In this document: piece by piece, positions 18,201 to 22,699 of the stretch
Layout of the letters: the number at the start of each line of letters is the position of its first letter
Position numbering within the stretch: the first letter of the stretch is position 1
DNA from: an uncultured Eubacteriales bacterium
GTDB taxonomy: Bacteria > Bacillota > Clostridia > UBA1381 > UBA9506
Assembly (NCBI GenBank): GCA_902478395.1
Contig: CABSKZ010000006.1
Location: 1-22,699 of the forward strand
DNA: 22,699 bases
Reading direction: 5' to 3'
Program-made: the position numbers and the translations under genes
The notes under the pieces: generated by a model
Databases searched by the model: none
What the model saw: the letters and a program-made list of their open reading frames with translations, nothing else
Told to the model about the DNA's origin: nothing

Positions 18201-18315
18201 AACACTTGCCGGGGTATCCCTCTCATCGGCCTGCACGGCCGACCGGGTCGAGGTTTATCTGTGGAGCATGGAGCAGCAACCGGTAGATAGAATGACTCTT
18301 TTAAATGCCGGATAA
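15202..18315 (+). CDS. Large secreted LamG/Ig repeat protein
   Basis: Secreted protein of 1,037 residues. AGGA at 15186-15189 directly abuts an in-frame ATG at 15190 and lies only 3 bases before a GTG at 15193. The TTG at 15202 is therefore preferred, with spacing of 12 bases and a start MKKMASVFLAVCMLLSLG typical of a signal peptide; the choice is uncertain. After the signal come LamG-like domain 1 (about 25-210), Ig repeat (210-295), LamG 2 (305-495), two Ig repeats (495-575, 575-660), LamG 3 (664-855), Ig repeat (855-940) and a tail of about 95 residues resembling the N-terminal module of the protein at 11014. LamG motifs recur (VYLQNPKGGSVCRMQ, LYVQNPAGGSAARIE). No SLH or sortase signal is seen, so it is secreted or held by binding glycan. 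It is likely a multivalent carbohydrate-binding protein. It is the last gene before the terminator. Confidence 0.85.
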   Translation: MKKMASVFLAVCMLLSLGVVYAEEGNAYFCGFSGSAPGTEWTLNVGALKDGTYRLPAGASTQDVLKLPKPYPAGEVIVEYDFKSTGTKMTVYLQNPKGGSVCRMQQASTSMLQLQHGKDDKSGNQNTVITDENFLLNNWYHFKHVISYQAEGATSSVYMYKDGVLIGSVKDKVYMDPNKYDNPPELQALCFNNAGEEGSMFLDNLAVYQNDDASSVKVTLASLDINGGEPVSSNIVLPSAGYNGATVSWESSNPGVISDDGRVNVPDVQTTVNLTATVQKGTVTETKIIPVTVLPAGESPVAADVYYFDFADDTVPAGFTMKNAAAVSGGRVVMEKAAGASTNPEINLNLNAMAFGTFSGRVITEFDFLSDADKCIAGYIQATPNAGSLLRLEQVSATRIKAVTGGTGAAAVKTEAFKDDFEKNRRYHVKLIADYDTTKCSVYIDGAPLAEDHWFMPDAVSPGYLRMLLMQMNAPSGSMYVDNLVIYHDDADSSVVATQKALALENADQVSKQVVLPETGYNGTQISWTSTNPDIIGDDGVVKTRPETDTEVTMEATLNKAGRILKKSLTVRVLRALNDAESIAADKELLEIPAEITSDIELPLVGENGSTISWASDNQLYLGMDGKVVRPAATSADKAVTLTAYLSKNGAEDSREFSVTVKKADFYRRYSFDDGSSGWSFKNRTDASTISNPVQTVEGNSCIVLENPAGKNDILEASLNTGVITGAVVIDMDFRAAADYANVLYVQNPAGGSAARIELLGGALYAKTASGTSMLAEVLDQSQWHSLRLVLDYKAKQYSVFLDKRLALANAGFMTEAERLENILSQLITYPQEVSGPTEATSLLIDNVALYAMNDELAAQYDIDALALDGDYRTQVPMPLMGKFGSILTWFTSDEAVVDETGKVTQPNYVEGNQRVTLTAVTDKNGFSGQKDFELLIAAKNNYVALAKKSFEQESGSISATLDLQNHTQEEQQMMLVLAGYDGGEMSGVDCKVVTLSAGQTLAGVSLSSACTADRVEVYLWSMEQQPVDRMTLLNAG

Positions 18316-18397
18316 AACTACATTTAGAATTATACGGAAATCTGTTTTGTGATACGCTTATAGTTTACATGACGTTGTGCGAAGCATAAGACATTAA

Positions 18398-18443
18398 CAA
18401 TAAAAAATTCCGAAAATGTTTGCATTTTCGGAATTTTTTATTG
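18398..18443 (+). terminator. Rho-independent terminator closing the nine-gene operon
   Basis: A perfect 21-bp inverted repeat (18398-18418 with 18423-18443) surrounds a 4-base loop. The stem core is TTCCGAAAATG and its outer part is AT-rich, so the 3' arm contains a run of six T at 18434-18439. Because the stem outer arm is A-rich on one side and T-rich on the other, it could act on both strands. It lies 82 bp after the stop at 18315. Confidence 0.92.
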
Positions 18444-18841
18444 TATGAATGAAATCTGCGGTCAATTTTGATTCTAAAAACCGCATAGGACAGAAACTTC
18501 TTTTTGAAAAATATAGGTAGACGAATCCGGTATAAAAATTAGCCGTCTGGAAAACAGAGGCATTAAAGAATATTTTGATGTGGTGGCATTGTATAATAGA
18601 AAAATAAAAGGTTTTCTTAATGAATTTCCCTTTTGTTTTTAAAAATTTTCATGTATAATAAAAGGCGAAAAGCATATGCACGAATGGATAGAAATACTCT
18701 ATGAAAGTATTTAATTCATATTATAAACAAAAGAAGTATGTATATTTGCAGTATTTTTGAACTACTCCGGCGGGAAAATAAGGGAATAAAAATCATTTTT
18801 ATTTCAGCGGGATAGTGGAACAGAGAAAGGAGTAATGCGGT
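18444..18841. other. AT-rich intergenic region without a gene
   Basis: About 400 bases between the operon terminator and the dehydrogenase start hold no convincing coding frame on either strand. The composition is much more AT-rich than the genes. Two exact TATAAT hexamers occur (18592-18597 and 18654-18659), so the promoter and any operator of the dehydrogenase-kinase operon should be here. I see no tRNA, riboswitch-like fold or clear operator palindrome. Confidence 0.6.
18631..18659 (+). promoter_or_regulatory. Possible sigma-A promoter for the dehydrogenase-kinase operon
   Basis: The -10 hexamer TATAAT at 18654-18659 is perfect. A weak -35 candidate is TTTTGT at 18631-18636 with 17-base spacing, or TTGTTT at 18633-18638 with 15. 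The leader would be about 175 bases. The TATAAT at 18592-18597 lacks a better -35. The poor -35 would fit an activator-dependent promoter, but this is inference. Confidence 0.4.
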
Positions 18842-19870
18842 ATGGTGCAGGCAGTTATGACCAGCCCGGGCAAAATCGAATATCGGGAAGTACCGGAACC
18901 AGAGGCGGGAAAAGGCCAAATTAAAGTAAAGATGAAGAAAATCGGCGTCTGTGGGTCGGACCTCCATGTCTACCACGGCAAACATCCCTATACGAGCTAT
19001 CCGGTGGTACAGGGGCATGAGGTATCGGCAGAGGTCGTTTCTGTTGGGGAGGGCGTGACGGCCTTCCGGCCCGGTGACCGGGTAACCATTCAGCCGCAGG
19101 TGGTTTGTGGAAAATGCTATCCATGCACGCATGGGATGTATAACGACTGTGAAGAACTCAAGGTCATGGGTTTCCAGACGACGGGCATGGCGAGCGAATA
19201 TTTCGTGACAGAAGCGGAAAAGGCGCTGCATCTGCCGAAGGGAATGAGCTATGACCATGGCGCGATGATAGAACCGCTTGCTGTCGCGGTGCATGCGGTT
19301 CGCCGGTTTGGTAACATAGAAGGGAAAAAGGCACTTGTTCTGGGCGGCGGACCAATTGGAAACCTTGTTGCACAGGCGGCGCAGGCTATGGGCGCGCAGG
19401 ATGTTTTGCTTTCTGAAATGAGTGCATACCGTTTAGAGACCGCGAAACGGTGCGGCCTCCAAACCGTGAACGTGAAGGAAGAAATACTGCTGGATCGGAT
19501 AGAAGAGGTTTTTGGCAGGGAACGTGCGGACGTAACGTTTGAGTGTGTTGGCATAAACCAAACGATTGGGCAGGCGATTGAATACGCGCGCAAGGGAAGC
19601 GACATTATTGTCGTAGGTGTGTTTGCGGATTTGGGAACCATCAATATGGGGTTTGTGCAGGACCATGAGCTGCGGCTGTGCGGAACCGCGATGTACCGTG
19701 TGGAGGACTACCGGACAGCGATTGAGCTGGTACAGGCAGGGAAAATTGAGTTTGATGCGCTAATTACGGATCATATTCCTTTTAGAGAATACGACCGAGC
19801 CTATCGCCTGATTGACGAACAGAAGGATCGGGCGATGAAGGTAATTATCGATATGGAACAGGGGGTGTAG
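18842..19870 (+). CDS. Zinc-dependent medium-chain alcohol/sugar-alcohol dehydrogenase
   Basis: Cytoplasmic NAD-dependent oxidoreductase of the zinc MDR family, 342 residues, full length for the sorbitol/threonine/galactitol-phosphate dehydrogenase group. AAAGGAG just before 18842 supports the start. Catalytic zinc ligands are visible: C37, H59, E60 (in GHE) and E144. The structural zinc site has all four cysteines (C89, C92, C95, C103). The Rossmann nucleotide motif is GGGPIG (168-173), and E192 at the end of the second strand suggests NAD rather than NADP. It is followed one base later by a PfkB kinase, so the pair probably oxidises a polyol or aldonate and then phosphorylates the keto product. 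Candidate substrates include sorbitol, L-idonate/gulonate or galactitol-type compounds; the sequence alone does not decide. Confidence 0.92.
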   Translation: MVQAVMTSPGKIEYREVPEPEAGKGQIKVKMKKIGVCGSDLHVYHGKHPYTSYPVVQGHEVSAEVVSVGEGVTAFRPGDRVTIQPQVVCGKCYPCTHGMYNDCEELKVMGFQTTGMASEYFVTEAEKALHLPKGMSYDHGAMIEPLAVAVHAVRRFGNIEGKKALVLGGGPIGNLVAQAAQAMGAQDVLLSEMSAYRLETAKRCGLQTVNVKEEILLDRIEEVFGRERADVTFECVGINQTIGQAIEYARKGSDIIVVGVFADLGTINMGFVQDHELRLCGTAMYRVEDYRTAIELVQAGKIEFDALITDHIPFREYDRAYRLIDEQKDRAMKVIIDMEQGV

Positions 19871-19871
19871 C

Positions 19872-20834
19872 ATGGCAGGGATTGTGAGTATAGGCGATTT
19901 GCTGATCGATTTTTCTCCCGCAGGAGAAGGCCCGGGAGAAAATCCGCTGTATGAGATGAATGAGGGAGGCGCATGCGCAAACGTTGCGGCAGCGGCGGCT
20001 CGCCTTGGCTGTCCGGCATTGTTTATTGGCAATGTTGGAGATGACGCGTTTGGGCGGTTTGCCGGGCAAAAGCTGGAGGCCTGCGGCGTCGGGACGCAGG
20101 GGGTGTTCTTCGACGGGACGCACAGTACGACGCTCGCATTCGTCCACCTCGCCGCGGACGGTGACAGGAGCTTCAGTTTTGTCCGCAATCCGGGAGCAGA
20201 GACATGCCTTACGCCCGAAAAGGTTTGCGAATCGCTGCTGGACGGAGCCGATATTTTGCACTTCGGTTCAATTCCGCTCTCACATAATCCTTCACGCGAC
20301 ACGATTATGGGTATTGCAAAAAAAGCGTTTGCATCAGGAAAAACCGTCAGCTATGACCCGAACCTGCGCCGCCCGCTATGGGATAGCCTGGATGAGGCGC
20401 GGGAAGTCATGCGCAAATGTCTTTCGTTTTGCCATATCTTAAAAGTGTCCGAAGAGGAACTGGAATTTTTGACGGGAAACGCCGATGTGGAGGAAGCTGC
20501 CGCCGTTTTGGCAGAGCAGTACCATGTGCCGCTGGTTCTGGCCACGCTTGGAAAAGACGGCGTGTATTGCAAGCGTGGGGACGATGCCTTCCATTCTCCT
20601 GCCTTTACCGGAATGGATACGGTGGATACTACCGGAGCGGGAGACTGTTATATCGGCTCGTTCATAGCACAGGCCGCCAGGGTTGGATTTGACGCATTAA
20701 TTGGTGACACACTGCGGGAGGCTGTGCGTTTTTCGAATGCCGCCGCAGGCCTTGCGACGACAAAAAAAGGCGCGATTCCGGCCATGCCGTCCCGCGCTGA
20801 GGTCGAGGTTCTGCTTGGAAAGTGGAGCTGTTAA
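19872..20834 (+). CDS. PfkB-family carbohydrate kinase (fructokinase/2-keto-3-deoxygluconate kinase-like)
   Basis: Cytoplasmic ATP-dependent sugar kinase of the ribokinase/PfkB family, 320 residues, normal length. The N-terminal signature NEGGACANVAAAAARLG (from residue 30) binds the sugar side. The C-terminal signature DTTGAGD at 252-258 contains the catalytic base D258 and the anion hole. The start lies one base after the dehydrogenase stop, with AGGGGGTG inside the upstream gene end as ribosome binding site, so the two are translationally linked. Overall it most resembles bacterial fructokinases, but the same fold covers 2-keto-3-deoxygluconate and related keto-sugar kinases. If the upstream operon makes unsaturated uronides, a keto-deoxygluconate kinase role would fit; this is inference. 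Confidence 0.92.
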   Translation: MAGIVSIGDLLIDFSPAGEGPGENPLYEMNEGGACANVAAAAARLGCPALFIGNVGDDAFGRFAGQKLEACGVGTQGVFFDGTHSTTLAFVHLAADGDRSFSFVRNPGAETCLTPEKVCESLLDGADILHFGSIPLSHNPSRDTIMGIAKKAFASGKTVSYDPNLRRPLWDSLDEAREVMRKCLSFCHILKVSEEELEFLTGNADVEEAAAVLAEQYHVPLVLATLGKDGVYCKRGDDAFHSPAFTGMDTVDTTGAGDCYIGSFIAQAARVGFDALIGDTLREAVRFSNAAAGLATTKKGAIPAMPSRAEVEVLLGKWSC

Positions 20835-20965
20835 TAAAGACATGGGGATGCCGGCTAGAATTGACTGCAGCTGTTTTTATGAGTATATGGCGGGGATGTC
20901 CGCCCTATGACAGATAGCCAGAGCCGGTTGTGAATTGTTTGAGTATGATATATCAGATTCAAATT

Positions 20966-21009
20966 AGAAAGGGTTGCGGCATAGAATAGATGTGCCGCAA
21001 TCCTTTTCT
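20966..21009. terminator. Hairpin between convergent kinase and AraC genes, probable two-way terminator
   Basis: The arms 20966-20981 and 20993-21009 pair through TTGCGGCA/TGCCGCAA and continue through AGAAAGG/CCTTTTCT with one G-T pair and one bulged T. The loop is about 11 bases. It lies 131 bp after the kinase stop and 10 bp after the end of the convergent regulator gene, as expected for a terminator serving both. Confidence 0.75.
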
Positions 21010-21019
21010 ATTTGGAGAT

Positions 21020-21805
21020 TTAGTGCATACCATATTTTTTTCGGAAACTGCTTGGGCTGCACCCGTATTTTTCTTTAAACAGACGGGAAAAATAATAAAT
21101 CGAGTGAAAACCGCAGGCTTCTGCGATTTCCCCGATGCTTCTTCCGGAATAAAGAAGGAGATTATAAGCGTCTGAAAGCCGCAAAGCAAGGACATATTGC
21201 TTTGCACTAGTCCCGACCAGCCGATGTAAGATCCGGTTAATATGGTTGGGGTGGTATCCGAATACCCGGGCGAGTTCTGTGTTGGTGATATCCTCATTTT
21301 TGTGCCGGATAAGATATCCGGGAATGGTATCGGCTTCCGGAATGGATTCGCCTTTCTGCTCTGATTCCTGCAGGCAGGTGCAAATCAGAGCTTTCAACAG
21401 CCCGCTGGAATATCCGTCCTGATACAGGAACCTTGTCTTATAGCTTGTTATCAATTCAGATAAAAGCCAGCGGAACCGGGCGTTTGCAATATTTATTTTT
21501 TCTGGCAGGGGAAGGCTGATGCCGGCGGACTCCTGGGAAAAATAGAAGTCGATTCCGGTCAGGAGAAATGGCTCCTCTTTGTCGGCGGATATGGTGTTTG
21601 GAATGCCGCGGGGGCAAAAATATAAATCCCCCGGTGCCGATACGTAAGTGTTATTGCCAATTTGAAATTTTCCTTTCCCGCCATATACATACAAAAGATA
21701 GGGGTTGGCGAGATACCGCGGATTTGTCTGAAATCCCGCCTCACACTGGTAATAATTAATATAAATCAATTTCGGGTTGAGCGCCCGGCAGGCATCTGTT
21801 TGCAT
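21020..21805 (-). CDS. AraC-family transcriptional regulator
   Basis: DNA-binding regulator of 261 residues with the AraC layout: an N-terminal cupin-like ligand-binding domain (about 20-110, with YVYGGKGKFQIGNNTYVSAPGDLYFCPRG broken by short loops) and a C-terminal double helix-turn-helix (about 165-258). The second helix region IGEIAEACGFHSIYYFSRLFKEKYGCSPSSFRKK is the classic signature, shown here by the key stretch GFHSIYYFSRLFKEKYG. The ATG at 21805 is supported by GGGAGG on the minus strand 8 bases before it. Such proteins usually sense a sugar and activate nearby catabolic genes, so the upstream operon or the dehydrogenase-kinase pair are plausible targets. The promoter is missing because adapter sequence begins 17 bases upstream of the start codon. 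Confidence 0.93.
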   Translation of the reverse strand: MQTDACRALNPKLIYINYYQCEAGFQTNPRYLANPYLLYVYGGKGKFQIGNNTYVSAPGDLYFCPRGIPNTISADKEEPFLLTGIDFYFSQESAGISLPLPEKINIANARFRWLLSELITSYKTRFLYQDGYSSGLLKALICTCLQESEQKGESIPEADTIPGYLIRHKNEDITNTELARVFGYHPNHINRILHRLVGTSAKQYVLALRLSDAYNLLLYSGRSIGEIAEACGFHSIYYFSRLFKEKYGCSPSSFRKKYGMH

Positions 21806-21822
21806 CGTTCATTCCTCCCGAA

Positions 21823-21840
21823 CTGTCTCTTATACACATC
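21823..21840 (-). other. Internal Tn5 mosaic-end adapter remnant (probable chimeric join)
   Basis: Eighteen of the 19 bases of the Tn5 mosaic end, in reverse orientation (starting CTGTCTCTTATACACATC), occur inside the contig; the next base is G instead of T. The same adapter end is present at 20-38. A natural Tn5 element is unlikely because no transposase or insertion-sequence gene is nearby. It most likely joins two unrelated genomic pieces, with the boundary at about 21822/21841. Confidence 0.95.
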
Positions 21841-21908
21841 GTAACACAGAACAGACTTTAACACAAGAAAAATGTTTGTTTTGTTTAAAATACGGTTGAT
21901 TTTCTGCA

Positions 21909-21937
21909 TTTACCCGCTAAATTAAATTTAATATAAT
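21909..21937 (+). promoter_or_regulatory. Sigma-A-type promoter for the uroporphyrinogen-decarboxylase-like gene
   Basis: TTTACC at 21909-21914 (four of six consensus bases) lies exactly 17 bases before a perfect TATAAT at 21932-21937. The predicted start of transcription is about 21944, leaving a leader of about 30 bases before AGGAGG at 21964-21969 and the ATG at 21976. The surrounding sequence is very AT-rich. Confidence 0.72.
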
Positions 21938-21975
21938 AGCAGTATCGACATGTTAAAATGAATAGGAGGATTACC

Positions 21976-22699
21976 ATGACAAGCAGGGAGCGGGTCAGGA
22001 ACGCAATGCTTCGGGAACCGGTAGACCGTGTCCCGATGGACTACTGCGGAAATATTGCTATTAATCAAAAGCTAATGGGCCATTTTAAGGCCAATACCTA
22101 CATTGAGTTGTTGGAGGCCCTTCACACAGATTTCCTCGGCGCGGAACCAGCATACACCGGTCCCCGGCTGCATGCGGAGATTGAGGGCCGGAATGTTGAC
22201 CCGGTGTGGGGAATCCACACGAGGTGGATTGAACATTCCACCGGAGGATATTGGGACTACTGCGACTTTCCGCTTCAGGAGGCGGATGCGGAAAAAATTC
22301 TTTCTTACCCTATGCCGAACCCCGATGATTTTGACTATGACGGAACGCTGGATTTTTGCAAGGAACACAGCCACTTTGCGATTTATGCCGGAAATGCGGG
22401 ATATGGGGACATTATCAATACGAATGGAATGCTCCGTGGCATGGAGCAGGTTCTGGTAGATTTGGCGCTTGATGAGGAAGCGGGGCTTTTGCTGACCAAA
22501 CGGCGTCTTGAAATTCAGCTTGCAAAGCTGGAACGTCTGATTGATAAATGCAGGGAGCATCTGACATTTTTATGGCTGGGAGAGGACCTGGGGACACAAC
22601 ATACACCGATAATCAGCCGGGAACTGTTTCTGAAACATATCAGGCCATGGCATAAAAAATTTATTGATTTGGCGAAAAGCTATGGACTTCCGGTTATGC
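21976..22699 (+). CDS. Uroporphyrinogen-decarboxylase-like protein, 3' end cut by window
   Basis: Open frame of 241 codons running off the window end without a stop, so about two thirds of a typical protein of this family. AGGAGG at 21964-21969 sits 6 bases before the ATG. The N-terminus MTSRERVRNAMLREPVDRVP is the classic opening of URO-D-superfamily proteins (conserved pattern RExxxxAxxxxxPDRVP). Further family-like stretches are IEGRNVDPVWGI and a DLGTQHTPIISRELF region near the window end. Members outside haem synthesis include corrinoid-dependent methyltransferases of the MtaA/CmuA type and many uncharacterised proteins in sugar loci of Clostridia; no other haem-pathway gene is visible here. 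It lies beyond the probable chimeric join, so its link to the genes on the left is not assured. Confidence 0.87.
   Translation, partial: MTSRERVRNAMLREPVDRVPMDYCGNIAINQKLMGHFKANTYIELLEALHTDFLGAEPAYTGPRLHAEIEGRNVDPVWGIHTRWIEHSTGGYWDYCDFPLQEADAEKILSYPMPNPDDFDYDGTLDFCKEHSHFAIYAGNAGYGDIINTNGMLRGMEQVLVDLALDEEAGLLLTKRRLEIQLAKLERLIDKCREHLTFLWLGEDLGTQHTPIISRELFLKHIRPWHKKFIDLAKSYGLPVM

Noticed and set aside
20842..20910. A 22-codon open frame after the kinase (starts MGMPARIDCSCFYEYMAG)
   Set aside because: No ribosome binding site, very short, and located just before the shared terminator; most likely untranslated 3' region.
21823..21840. A natural Tn5/IS50 insertion end
   Set aside because: No transposase, no second end in proper distance, no target duplication seen, and the same sequence is the standard library adapter also found at the window start.
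1..22699. CRISPR array, tRNA, rRNA or prophage genes
   Set aside because: No regularly spaced repeats, no tRNA-like cloverleaf or rRNA sequence noticed, and no integrase or phage structural genes.

Overview
The window looks like part of a contig from an uncultured Gram-positive anaerobe of the class Clostridia. This is inferred from moderate GC with strong AGGAGG-type ribosome binding sites, a lipoprotein sugar-binding protein with paired LplB/YtcP-type permeases, S-layer homology (SLH) surface proteins, atrophied bacterial Ig repeats and a copper-amine-oxidase-N-type 'stalk' domain. No rRNA or tRNA gene is present to place it more precisely.

Layout. Bases 6-38 are a Nextera sequencing adapter, so the first base of biology is about 39. 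From 43 to 18315 runs one long co-directional operon of nine genes: two sugar ABC permeases, a solute-binding lipoprotein, a large SLH-anchored LamG/Ig protein, an exported toroid protein with a C-terminal stalk domain, an SLH-type surface protein, a second exported toroid protein, a cytoplasmic toroid paralogue, and a 1,037-residue secreted LamG/Ig protein. Gaps are short or the genes overlap, and the operon ends at a perfect 21-bp hairpin terminator (18398-18443). After a 526-bp AT-rich intergenic stretch come a zinc-dependent sugar-alcohol-type dehydrogenase and a PfkB kinase (18842-20834), then a shared terminator and a convergent AraC-family regulator (21020-21805, minus strand). An internal piece of transposase adapter at 21823-21840 marks a probable artificial join. 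Beyond it lies a promoter and the 5' part of a uroporphyrinogen-decarboxylase-like gene cut by the window end.

Interpretation. The first operon reads as a Gram-positive glycan-utilisation locus: surface capture by LamG/Ig/SLH proteins, outside cleavage by two exported toroid proteins, import by a CUT1 ABC transporter that borrows its ATPase from elsewhere, and inside processing by a cytoplasmic paralogue. The dehydrogenase and kinase could handle a released monosaccharide. I recognise no named CAZyme domain in the three paralogous toroid proteins. They share an Asn-His, Tyr and Arg pattern reminiscent of toroid polysaccharide lyases, and they are the best candidate here for an undescribed enzyme family. 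The substrate cannot be read from the sequence.
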